Shown one piece after another: positions 24,192 to 32,075 of a stretch of 36,844 nucleotides of DNA. The notes under the pieces were generated by a model, which was given only the letters and a program-made list of their open reading frames with translations, did not search any database and was not told the origin of the DNA. Position numbers and translations under genes: made by a program. Source of the DNA: Streptomyces europaeiscabiei (lineage in GTDB: Bacteria; Actinomycetota; Actinomycetes; Streptomycetales; Streptomycetaceae); NCBI RefSeq assembly GCF_001550375.1, contig NZ_LRTR01000177.1, positions 1-36,844 of the forward strand, in the 5' to 3' direction. How positions within the stretch are numbered: the first letter of the stretch is position 1; each line of letters begins with the position of its first letter.

Positions 24192-25232
24192 TTACCGTCC
24201 GGTCTTGGGGTCGAATGCGTCCCGGACGGAGTCGCCGAGAAGGTTGAAGCAGAGCACGAAGACCACCATGGCCACGCCCGGGAAGACCATGAACATCGGG
24301 TCCTCTTCATAGACGTCGGCACCGACCGCGAACATGCGGCCCCAGTCGGGGGTGGGCTCGACGAAGCCGACACCTACGAACGAGAGGAAGGCGATCGACA
24401 GGATCGTGCTGGGCAGGATGTACGTGCCCTGCACCAGGATCGGGGTGACGATGTTCGGCAGGATCTCCTTGCGCACGATGCGCCAAGGCGAGGCCCCGGA
24501 CACCTTGGCCGCCTCCACGAACTCGCGCTCACGCAGCGAGAGCACCGAGCTGCGCACCAGACGGGCGAGGCCCATCCAGCCGAGGAACCACATCACCAGG
24601 ATGATGGACACGGCTCGCAGATACGTCGGCGTCTCGTCGCGCGGGTCGACGAACAGCGCGGTGACGACGGGCATGAAGGCGATGAAGAACAACTGCTGCG
24701 GGAAGCCGAGGAAGAAGTCGGTGATCCGGCCGACCCAGTAGTCGACCCGGCCCCCGAAGTAGCCGCCGATCATGCCGATGAGGACACCGGTGCTCACACT
24801 GGCCACGGTGACGACGACGGCCATGTACAGCGAGGTCCGCATGCCGTACAGCAGCATCGTGAACACGTCGCGGCCCAGCTTCGGCTCGACGCCGAACCAG
24901 AAGTCACCCGACATGCCGCCGAAGGAACCCGTGGGCATCGCGAAGTCGTCGAGCAGGAACGGGAAGTCGGGCTCCTGCGCGTACAGCGTGTAGGGGTTCT
25001 TGCCGTACAGGCTCGAAATCACCGGCGCGAGCGCGGCGATCACGAAGAAGAAAATCACTACGCACGCGGAGATGACTCCCGTACGGTCCCGCTTGAAGCG
25101 TTGCCACATCAACTGGCCGGGGGAACGACCCTCAAGCTTCGTCTCACCCTTGGCGACCTCTGCGGCCGTCTCGAGCTCGGGGTCCAAGGCGACCGTGGAC
25201 CCTGAGCCCTCGGCCTTGGTTGGACTGGTCAT
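24192..25232 (-). CDS. bldKA: BldKA, permease of the BldK importer (DppC/OppC type)
   Basis: This 346-residue permease has a ~45-residue polar cytosolic N-terminus and a first helix TGVISACVVIFFFVIAALAP. The outer loop contains YGKNPYTLYAQ and FWFGVEPKLGRDVFT, and the coupling loop is REREFVEAAKVSGASPWRI. The start is the ATG at 25232 with GGGGAAG about 8 bases upstream; the frame is open further upstream. It is the first gene of the bldK operon and is preceded by a ~680-base intergenic region. It is closely related to the permease at 11531. Confidence 0.9.
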   Translation of the reverse strand: MTSPTKAEGSGSTVALDPELETAAEVAKGETKLEGRSPGQLMWQRFKRDRTGVISACVVIFFFVIAALAPVISSLYGKNPYTLYAQEPDFPFLLDDFAMPTGSFGGMSGDFWFGVEPKLGRDVFTMLLYGMRTSLYMAVVVTVASVSTGVLIGMIGGYFGGRVDYWVGRITDFFLGFPQQLFFIAFMPVVTALFVDPRDETPTYLRAVSIILVMWFLGWMGLARLVRSSVLSLREREFVEAAKVSGASPWRIVRKEILPNIVTPILVQGTYILPSTILSIAFLSFVGVGFVEPTPDWGRMFAVGADVYEEDPMFMVFPGVAMVVFVLCFNLLGDSVRDAFDPKTGR

Positions 25233-25416
25233 GTCTGTTCTTCCCCCGGGGGGTTGGAGAGTTGAGCGCAGCACAGTTACCGACAGGTTCTGTGGTTTGG
25301 GGGAACTTTCGCCAAATGGGTCAACGCGCGTCAAGGGCGGAAGGCATAGGGATCTCCCTACCGTCCATATTTTGAGCAAAAATTGCAAAGATTGACACCT
25401 GGTCGCGCTTGACAGA

Positions 25417-25425
25417 CGGTAAGAG
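25417..25425 (+). promoter_or_regulatory. CGGTAAGAG motif upstream of bldKA
   Basis: It is an exact match to the two copies upstream of the BldKA-like permease gene (11354, 11375). It lies about 190 bases upstream of the bldKA start, in an AT-rich region. Confidence 0.4.
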
Positions 25426-25862
25426 AATCCGGCGAAGCGGACATTCGGGGTACGATTTTTGTTTACATGTCCGAAACTTGATCGCCGGAACACCGATATC
25501 CGAACAGCGCTTCACAGCCCACCGACAGTGAACCGAAGGTTCCCAGCCGGAAGTCCAGCCTCCCCCGCACACCCTTCACACCCTTCCCGGAATCCCCAGC
25601 ATCCCCACAGGATCTTCCTGTATGCGGATACACCTGAGACCCGGCCCTCCCCACGAAGTGGAGAACCGGGGCTTACCGGCGTTGCGGCGGAAGCGTCGAG
25701 GGACACTCCGGTACGTGCTGCCGTTCGGAGTCTACACGCGTAGCGGGGTTCGGAGGAGGCCCTGGACCGGCCGATCCCGGGACAGCCGGTCCGCTCCTCT
25801 GCCGCCACGGCGGGTGCCGGACGGTACTCCTCCGCGTGGCGCACGCCACCACCGGAGATGGC

Positions 25863-25900
25863 CCGGCCCGGTCACCCGCGGACGCGTGCGACCGGGCCGG
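25863..25900 (-). terminator. typA terminator
   Basis: CCGGCCCGGTC (25863-25873) and GACCGGGCCGG (25890-25900) form a perfect 11-bp stem, starting 11 bases after the typA stop. Confidence 0.75.
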
Positions 25901-25911
25901 ATCCCTGTCCG

Positions 25912-27819
25912 TCAGCCGTGCTTGGCGCGGCTCGCGGAGCGGGCGCGCTCGCGGGCGTCCAGGTTCACCTTGCGGATGCGAACCGCCTCCGGGGTGACCT
26001 CGACACACTCGTCGTCGCGGCAGAACTCCAGGGACTGCTCCAGGGAGAGCTTGCGCGGCGGGACGATCGCCTCGAACGAGTCGGCCGAGGAGGACCGCAT
26101 GTTCGTGAGCTTCTTCTCCTTGGTGATGTTCACGTCCATGTCGTCGGAGCGCGAGTTCTCGCCGACGATCATGCCCTCGTACACCTCGGTGCCGGGGTCG
26201 GTGAACAGCACGCCGCGCTCCTGGAGGTTCGTCATCGCGAACGCGGTGACGGCGCCGGCCCGGTCGGCCACCAGCGAACCGTTGTTACGGGTCGCCAGCA
26301 CGCCGAACCAGGGCTCGTGGCCCTCGTGGATGGAGTGCGCGATACCGGTGCCGCGCGTACCCGTGAGGAACTCCGTACGGAACCCGATGAGCCCGCGGGA
26401 GGGCACGACGAACTCCATGCGCACCCAGCCGGAACCGTGGTTGGACATGTTGTCCATCCGGCCCTTGCGGACGCCCATGAGCTGCGTGACCGCGCCCATG
26501 TGCTCCTCGGGCACGTCGATCGTCATGCGCTCGACGGGCTCGTGGACCTTGCCGTCGATCTCCTGGGTGACCACCTGCGGCTTGCCGATGGTCAGCTCGA
26601 AGCCCTCACGGCGCATCTGCTCGACCAGGATGGCGAGCGCCAGCTCACCACGGCCCTGGACCTCCCAGGCGTCGGGACGCTCGGTCTCCAGGACACGGAG
26701 GCTGACGTTACCGATCAGCTCGCGGTCGAGACGGTCCTTGACCTGCCGGGCAGTGACCTTGCGGTCCTTGACCACGGCCTTGTTCTCGGCGCCCTTGCCC
26801 GTGCCGCCGCGGCCGACCATCGGCGAGGTGTTCGTACCGATGGTCATGGAGATCGCCGGCTCGTCGACCGTGATGAGCGGCAGCGCGATCGGGTTCTCGG
26901 GGTCGGCGAGGGTCTCACCGATCATGATGTCCGGGATACCGGCGACGGCGCAGATGTCACCCGGGCCCGCCATCTCGGCGGGCTTGCGGGTGAGCGCCTC
27001 GGTCATCATCAGCTCGGTGATGCGGACGTTGGACATCGTGCCGTCACGCTTGATCCACGTGACGGTCTGGCCCTTGCGCAGCTCGCCCTGCTCGACGCGG
27101 AGCAGCGCGATACGGCCGAGGAAGTTGTCGGCGTCCAGGTTGGTGACGTGCGCCTGGAGCGGGGCCTCCTCGTCGTACGACGGGGCCGGTACGTGCGACA
27201 GGATCGTGGAGAAGAACGGCTCCAGGCTGTTGCTGTCGGCCGGGACGGTGCCGTCCTCCGGCTTCGTCAGCGAGGCGACACCGTCACGCGCACACGCGTA
27301 GACGATGGGGAACTCGATCTGCTCCTCGTCCGCGTCCAGGTCCAGGAAGAGGTCGTAGGTCTCGTTGACGACCTCGTCGATCCGGGAGTCCGGGCGGTCG
27401 GTCTTGTTGATGCACAGGATGACCGGCAGGCGCTGCTGGAGCGCCTTGCGCAGCACGAACCGGGTCTGCGGCAACGGCCCCTCGGAGGCGTCGACCAGCA
27501 GAACCACGGCGTCCACCATCGACAGACCGCGCTCGACCTCGCCACCGAAGTCGGCGTGGCCCGGGGTGTCGATGATGTTGATGGTGATGACGTCCCCCCC
27601 GTCCTTCGGGTGGTACTTCACCGCCGTGTTCTTGGCGAGGATCGTGATGCCCTTCTCACGCTCCAGGTCGTTCGAGTCCATCATGCGGTCGTCGAGCGAC
27701 TCGGCGGCGTGCGCGGCGAAGGCACCGGCCTGCTTGAGCATGGCGTCGACCAGGGTGGTCTTGCCATGGTCGACGTGGGCGACGATGGCAACGTTGCGGA
27801 TGTCGTGGCGCGTGGCCAT
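25912..27819 (-). CDS. typA: TypA/BipA ribosome-associated translational GTPase
   Basis: This 635-residue protein belongs to the EF-G-like GTPase family that binds the ribosome and is linked to stress, cold and ribosome assembly in bacteria. GTPase motifs visible: G1 AHVDHGKTTLVDAM (residues 14-27), G2 around REKGITI, G3 DTPGHADF and G4 NKTD. Domain II, the EF-G-like C-terminal domains and the BipA-specific C-terminal region follow (GRGELALAILVEQMRREGFE, then FRTEFLTGTRGTGI). The length is as expected. The start ATG at 27819 has GGGAGAAG about 10 bases upstream. It has its own terminator and is not part of the bldK operon. Confidence 0.96.
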   Translation of the reverse strand: MATRHDIRNVAIVAHVDHGKTTLVDAMLKQAGAFAAHAAESLDDRMMDSNDLEREKGITILAKNTAVKYHPKDGGDVITINIIDTPGHADFGGEVERGLSMVDAVVLLVDASEGPLPQTRFVLRKALQQRLPVILCINKTDRPDSRIDEVVNETYDLFLDLDADEEQIEFPIVYACARDGVASLTKPEDGTVPADSNSLEPFFSTILSHVPAPSYDEEAPLQAHVTNLDADNFLGRIALLRVEQGELRKGQTVTWIKRDGTMSNVRITELMMTEALTRKPAEMAGPGDICAVAGIPDIMIGETLADPENPIALPLITVDEPAISMTIGTNTSPMVGRGGTGKGAENKAVVKDRKVTARQVKDRLDRELIGNVSLRVLETERPDAWEVQGRGELALAILVEQMRREGFELTIGKPQVVTQEIDGKVHEPVERMTIDVPEEHMGAVTQLMGVRKGRMDNMSNHGSGWVRMEFVVPSRGLIGFRTEFLTGTRGTGIAHSIHEGHEPWFGVLATRNNGSLVADRAGAVTAFAMTNLQERGVLFTDPGTEVYEGMIVGENSRSDDMDVNITKEKKLTNMRSSSADSFEAIVPPRKLSLEQSLEFCRDDECVEVTPEAVRIRKVNLDARERARSASRAKHG

Positions 27820-28002
27820 AGTGAGGCGCTTCTCCCGGGTGTGAGGACGGCCTGCGCTGACATCTGTGTCGCGCGGACCCTGCCGGGCTGGACACGCCAC
27901 GGCCTCACCCCATCGTACGGGGCCGCGGGCGCAGGGGCGCCCCGGGCTGCTCCGGCCCAGCTCAGACCGGTTCATTCCCAGCTCAGGGCGCTCCCGCGCG
28001 AC

Positions 28003-28658
28003 TCAGGCCGCCTTGGCCGCCCGCGAACCGGCCGGACACAGCTCCTCGGCCGCGGCCCGCCCGGCCGCTCCCTCCGGCGGAGTGTCGCAGGACAGGAATC
28101 CCTTGCCGACCGTCTCCCAGGTGTGCACGTGGCCCCGCACCGGCTCGGCGTCCTCGCAGGTGTAGCCGAAGTCGGCGTCGACGAACCCGATCTGGTTCCA
28201 GAGGTAGTACGCGCCTTCGAGTTCCCCGGCATGCCGGCCGAAGACCGCCTCCTCGGGCCGCTCCTCCTCGGGCCGCTCCTCCTCGGACGGGCCCGTGAGC
28301 GGCTGCTCCACCTTCAGATGCGCGCCGAGCGCCTTGATCACCCGGGCCGGAGCCACCCCGGCGGGCACGCCGCTGACCGTGGGCCGGTGGACCGTGTCGG
28401 CGTCCAGCGGTTCCAGACGGGTCGCGTAGGAGCTGTCCCCTTCGCGAAGGTGACCGGCTCGCCGAGTGCCGTCAGCTTCGTCCGGTGCCGGACGCCGGAC
28501 CAGGCGTACTCGCCGTCCGTGCAGGACGCGGCCCGTGCGCGACCGTCGTCCCGGGCGGCCCCGTCACCGGAATCCCCCGTGCAGGCCGTCGCCCCCACCG
28601 CCACCACCAACGCCGCCGCACCCACCGCGCAGCTCCGGCGTACCGAGTCGTACATCAC
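28003..28658 (-). pseudogene. Lipoprotein gene broken by a one-base frameshift
   Basis: The first frame encodes a lipoprotein start: MMYDSVRRSCAVGAAALVVA with lipobox-like ATAC (Cys26). It continues SCTDGEYAWSGVRHRTKLTA and PVTFAKG, then runs into an Arg/Pro-rich nonsense tail. A second frame continues exactly where sense is lost: GDSSYATRLEPLDADTVHRP, then ARVIKALGAHLKVEQPLTGP and a C-terminal domain to 28003. The shift falls at a run of four C (28437-28440 on the plus strand); a fifth C would restore GCG AAG GGG GAC AGC. It may be real inactivation or a sequencing error in a homopolymer. A repeated EEERPEEERPEEA is encoded near 28255-28290. Function unknown. Confidence 0.75.
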
Positions 28659-28683
28659 CCGGTCCCCTCCCCTCCCCGTACGT

Positions 28684-28720
28684 CGGCCGCCGCCCCGCTT
28701 CGTACGGGGGGCGGCGGCCG
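28684..28720 (-). terminator. Terminator of the solute-binding lipoprotein gene
   Basis: CGGCCGCCGCCCC (28684-28696) and GGGGCGGCGGCCG (28708-28720) form a perfect 13-bp stem 21 bases after the stop of the gene at 28742. Confidence 0.7.
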
Positions 28721-28741
28721 AGGTCCGTGAGGAATGATCTC

Positions 28742-31147
28742 CTACTTCTTCGTGGGCCGCGCCGGTCCCTTCGCGCCCTTCTTCAGGAACCCCATGTCCT
28801 CGTAGACCGGGGTCTGGAAGCCGAAGGCACCCGCGTTGGCCAGGGTGGTGCGGGCGGCGACGAGTTGGGGCCGCTGATAGAGAGGGATGGATCCGGCGGC
28901 GGCCCAGATCCGGGCGTCCGCCTTACGGATCAGAGAGCGGGTCTTGGACTCGTCGAGGGTGGATACGGCCTGGTCGAAGAGCTGGTCGACCCGGTCCGTG
29001 CCGACGCGCGTGTAGTTCTGCTCGACGCTCAGCGAGCCGTCGGCCGCGGGCACCGGCTTGGCGTAGATCGGCCGGGCGTCGGTGGCGGGGTACGCGGAGG
29101 TCGGCCAGGAGTACAGCGCGAGGTCGTACTGGCCGTTGGCGATGTGGTCCTTGAAGTAGCTCTCGTCGGCGACCTTCGTGATCTCCGTACGGATCCCTAC
29201 GCGCTCCAGCATCGCCGCGATCCGCTCACCGACGGCCCGCAGCGACTCCGTCCCCGGCCCGTCCGGCAGCACGAACCGCAGCGTCAGGAGCTTGCCGTTC
29301 TTGGCCAGCGGCCCCCGCGCGGCATCGGCGGGCGCACGCGTCCCCTGTGGCGCGTACGCGCCGGGCGCGCCGCCCGGCTTGAACTGCTTGCCGTCCTGCG
29401 CGAGGTTCGCGTCGGCGTCGTACGGCTTGTTGTCCTCTCCGGCGGTGTACGTGCTCTCGTCCTCGGAGGAGCCTGATTCGCCGGAGGCGGAGGCGGAGGC
29501 GGAGGCAGAGGCGGACGCAGAAGCAGAAGCGGAGGCAGAAGCGGAGGCAGACGCAGAGGCAGAGGCAGACGCAGAGGCGGACTTGCCGGAACCGGGACCG
29601 GAGCCGGACTTCCCGGAACCGGGCTTGTCGGAACCGGGCTTGTCGGAACCGGGCTTGTCGGAGCCTGAGGCGTCCTTCGTCTTGGGCTTCTCCCCCTCCG
29701 CGCCGGCCGCCTTCCCGCTCTCCTCGGGCTGGACGGGTTCCAGGGGGCCGCCCTGTTCCCATCCGGCGTCGGCGAGCAGGGCCCGCGCCTCGTCGGCGTC
29801 CTGGTCGCCGAGGGCACCGCTGTTGTCGGCGTAGGCGGCCTGGCCGGCGAGAGCCAGATGGCTGCCGACCGGTTCGGCGGGCAGGCCGAGGGGCTCCAGG
29901 ACGAGAGCGGCGAGTTTCTCGCGGTCGAGCGCGCGGGCCACGGCGCGGCGGACACGCTCGTCGGCGAGGGGGCCGTCCGAACCGTTCAGGGCGAGCTGGG
30001 TGAAGGCGGGTTCCAGGGACCGGCGGACGGCGAAACCGCGCAGGGCGGACTGCTGGGCGGTGTACTCGGCGAGAGCCGCACGCCGCTTCTCCCGGGCGCT
30101 GGTCTCGTCGCCCGCGGCCTTCTCGTCCGAGCCGTGCGCGACGGCCCAGGACCGAAGCGACTTCGCGGGGGTCAGGCCGGGGCCGTGGGCGGGGCCGCCC
30201 TCCTGGGCCAGGGTGCCGCTTTGCGAGGGAGGAGCACCGGCGCCCTGCGACTTCTTCCTGTCACGGGAGGCGAGCATGATCCGCTCGGCCTGCACCGAGT
30301 CGATCTCGGCGATGTCGACCTGGTCCTCGGCCAGCGCCTTGGCCCGCTCTGCGCGCGGTACGGCGCGCAGCACCAGCTCGGAGAGCTTGGCGGGGCGGCC
30401 CCACCAGCGGGGGTTGCGGGTGAGCGTGACCTCGCCGCCCTTGCGGTCGACGTCCTTCAGCGCGAACGGCCCGGCGGTGACCTTGAGCCTCTTGCGGGCG
30501 TCGTCGTTGAAGGAGTCGGGGGTGCCCATCACCTGCTTCGGGTACAGCGGCGAGAAGAGCGACCTCCAGTCGGCGTACGGGCGGGCGAAGGTGACCCGGA
30601 CCTCCAGGTCGTTGTCGCCGCGTTCGATCTTCTCGATGCGTTCGTAGCCGGCGTTCCTGGCGGTCCAGTACGCGGAGTCCTTGCCGGACAGGGCACGCCA
30701 CTGCGCCGCGAAGTCGGCGGCGCCGATCTCCCGGCCGTCGCTCCACACCGCCTCCTGGTGGAGCTTGTAGAGGACGACCTGGCGGGGCTCGCGTTCGACG
30801 ACCTTCGCTGACTCCAGGTAGTCGGTGTTGAGCTGCGGGCGTCCGCTGGTGTCGAGGCGGTACATCGACGGCAGTACGGCGCCGGCGATCCGTGCCGTGG
30901 CCGGGTCGGCGTCCGACTGGAACACGTTCAGCGTCTCCGGTACGGCGTCGACGGCCCAGCGCAGGGTGCCGCCGTCGACGACGAGGTTCCGCGCGGCCGG
31001 CGCGATGTCCTGTCCGGCGACGGGTCTGCCCGCCGGGTCCTCCTCACCGCATCCGCTCAGCACGGGCATCGTGAGCACGCCGGCAACCAGGAACGCCAGG
31101 GAGCAGCGCGGGGGGCGCGGTCGAACGCGGTCGTGGGGAATCGGCAT
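28742..31147 (-). CDS. Solitary peptide-binding lipoprotein (SBP family 5) with Ser-Ala repeat insert
   Basis: This 801-residue lipoprotein has a long basic N-terminus, helix LAFLVAGVLTMPVLSGC and lipid Cys33. The SBP_bac_5 fold is recognisable: GTLRWAVDAVPETLNVFQSD, then VVLYKLHQEAVWSDGREIGA and RRAVARALDREKLAALVLEP, with a C-terminal lobe YDLALYSWPTSAYPA. It is about 250 residues longer than usual. One insert (about 315-365) is polar, and a second contains three GSDKP repeats and 16 Ser-Ala pairs before the C-terminal lobe. No permease or ATPase genes are adjacent, so it must work with another transporter or has another role. The start ATG has GGAGG 9 bases upstream (a GTG one codon earlier is equally possible). 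Confidence 0.88.
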   Translation of the reverse strand: MPIPHDRVRPRPPRCSLAFLVAGVLTMPVLSGCGEEDPAGRPVAGQDIAPAARNLVVDGGTLRWAVDAVPETLNVFQSDADPATARIAGAVLPSMYRLDTSGRPQLNTDYLESAKVVEREPRQVVLYKLHQEAVWSDGREIGAADFAAQWRALSGKDSAYWTARNAGYERIEKIERGDNDLEVRVTFARPYADWRSLFSPLYPKQVMGTPDSFNDDARKRLKVTAGPFALKDVDRKGGEVTLTRNPRWWGRPAKLSELVLRAVPRAERAKALAEDQVDIAEIDSVQAERIMLASRDRKKSQGAGAPPSQSGTLAQEGGPAHGPGLTPAKSLRSWAVAHGSDEKAAGDETSAREKRRAALAEYTAQQSALRGFAVRRSLEPAFTQLALNGSDGPLADERVRRAVARALDREKLAALVLEPLGLPAEPVGSHLALAGQAAYADNSGALGDQDADEARALLADAGWEQGGPLEPVQPEESGKAAGAEGEKPKTKDASGSDKPGSDKPGSDKPGSGKSGSGPGSGKSASASASASASASASASASASASASASASASASGESGSSEDESTYTAGEDNKPYDADANLAQDGKQFKPGGAPGAYAPQGTRAPADAARGPLAKNGKLLTLRFVLPDGPGTESLRAVGERIAAMLERVGIRTEITKVADESYFKDHIANGQYDLALYSWPTSAYPATDARPIYAKPVPAADGSLSVEQNYTRVGTDRVDQLFDQAVSTLDESKTRSLIRKADARIWAAAGSIPLYQRPQLVAARTTLANAGAFGFQTPVYEDMGFLKKGAKGPARPTKK
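29486..29659 (-). repeat. In-gene repeats: Ser-Ala hexamer run and 15-bp GSDKP repeat
   Basis: Positions 29486-29581 encode 16 consecutive Ser-Ala pairs from TCN-GCN hexamers that vary at third positions. Positions 29615-29659 hold three exact copies of GGAACCGGGCTTGTC encoding GSDKP-type units. Confidence 0.92.
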
Positions 31148-31667
31148 CACTGCGACCTCCTCGCTCCGCGGTGGGAGAACGGGGACGGGGGCGGCTCTGA
31201 TCACGTTCGGCGGTATATGGAGCTGATCAGACGGATGCGGCCCACTGAAGAGGACGGGGGCCTCGCGGGTGCGCCGACACGACGGCGAGCCCCCGGGAAC
31301 CCACCCGTTCGGACGCCTGACAGCTCGGGTGGGTTCGGGTGCGTCGGCGGGTGCGGGTCCGGTGGGGGCTGGTCGCGCAGTTCCCCGTGCCCCCAAGAGA
31401 TCAGGCCCCTGCGGGCCTGATCTCTTGGGGGCACGGCCCTGCGGGCCTGAGAAGCACGGGGCGCAGCCCCTGCTTTTCAGGGGCGCGGGGAACTGCGCGA
31501 GAAGCCCCACCGGGTCCGCAGACAAGAACCCACCCCAGCCCCCCGAGCTGCCCCACGCAAAAGAACCCCGCACACCGCTTCCCACCGGCAGGTGTGACGC
31601 GCGACACTCGCAGGCGCATGAACATTGCCGCCTTGGGGCCACCGCCCCCTGAAAGCGAGGGCAAGTC
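31148..31667. promoter_or_regulatory. Divergent intergenic region with repeat element
   Basis: This region lies between the minus-strand lipoprotein and the plus-strand coiled-coil/sdh genes. Two TGATCA sites occur in GCTCTGATCACG (31194-31205) and GAGCTGATCAGACG (31219-31232) near the lipoprotein promoter region. A large inverted-repeat element fills 31353-31519. I see no gene in it. Confidence 0.45.
31353..31519. repeat. Large inverted-repeat element, copy 2
   Basis: The arms at 31353-31394 and 31480-31519 (GCGGGTCCGGTGGGG... and its complement) enclose a perfect 19-bp inner hairpin: CCCCCAAGAGATCAGGCCC (31390-31408), loop CTGC, complement 31413-31431. The arm cores GGTCGCGCAGTTCCCC and GGGGAACTGCGCGAGAAGCC match the element at 11067-11307. 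The inner hairpin is absent from that copy, which has tandem units instead. Confidence 0.85.
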
Positions 31668-31958
31668 ATGTCCGTGCACGACGACTTGACGGCAGTCCGG
31701 CGCTGCCTGGACGAACTGACCCGGTCCGTACGCCGCCTGGAACAGCAACTCGGCGGCAGCGGCCTGGAGATACGCCGCGTCCGAACCGACGCCGACCACC
31801 TGCGCGAGAGCGTCGCGTTGCTCGGTGAGGCCGCCCCCGAACTGGCGAAGCCGCGCCGCCCCGACCTGGTCCCCATCCCCGACACCCCGTACGACAGTTC
31901 CCTGTGGACGGACTCGGACGACGAGGGCCTCGGCGCCCGCGACCGCCGCGCACCCTGA
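31668..31958 (+). CDS. Small coiled-coil protein upstream of sdh
   Basis: This 96-residue protein starts MSVHDDLTAVRRCLDELTRS. Residues about 3-55 have heptad-like spacing of Leu/Val with charged residues (VRRLEQQLGGSGLEIRRVRT, DADHLRESVALLGEAA), suggesting a helical coiled coil. The tail is proline- and aspartate-rich (PIPDTPYDSSLWTDSDDE). There is no signal or membrane segment. GAGGGC lies about 6 bases upstream of the ATG. It is 117 bases before sdhC in the same direction, so it may be cotranscribed. I cannot assign a function. Confidence 0.75.
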   Translation: MSVHDDLTAVRRCLDELTRSVRRLEQQLGGSGLEIRRVRTDADHLRESVALLGEAAPELAKPRRPDLVPIPDTPYDSSLWTDSDDEGLGARDRRAP

Positions 31959-31987
31959 CCGCCGTAACCGACCACCACAAGAACCCA

Positions 31988-32043
31988 AGACCGAGAACCC
32001 GAGCCCCCCGAACCCGAGACCGAGAACCCGAGCCCCCGAACCC
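31988..32043 (+). repeat. Imperfect ~28-bp tandem repeat before sdhC
   Basis: GACCGAGAACCCGAGCCCCC with a following GAACCC occurs twice in succession, differing by one C, and related GAACCC pieces flank it. It lies in the gap between the coiled-coil gene and sdhC. Confidence 0.6.
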
Positions 32044-32075
32044 GACACGCCAAGAACCCGACCGGGAGTCCCCCG

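Larger units (their letters stand above)
25233..25911. promoter_or_regulatory. Upstream region of the bldK operon
   Basis: This is a long gap between typA and bldKA, both minus. The part at 25340-25460 is markedly AT-rich for this genome (CCATATTTTGAGCAAAAATT, GATTTTTGTTTACATG) and probably holds the bldK promoter. On the coding strand TTGACGCGCGTTGAC occurs as a repeated TTGAC about 90-105 bases before the start. The shared motif CGGTAAGAG lies at 25417-25425. A hairpin (GGACCGGC/GCCGGTCC) lies at 25764-25792. I see no gene in it. Confidence 0.5.

Noticed and set aside
27590..27612. Possible fourth copy of the palindromic mini-element in typA
   Set aside because: The C-run encodes the normal conserved TypA sequence DGGDVITIN and lacks the stem.
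25858..28737. 959-codon plus-strand ORF
   Set aside because: It is antisense to typA, which is unambiguous.
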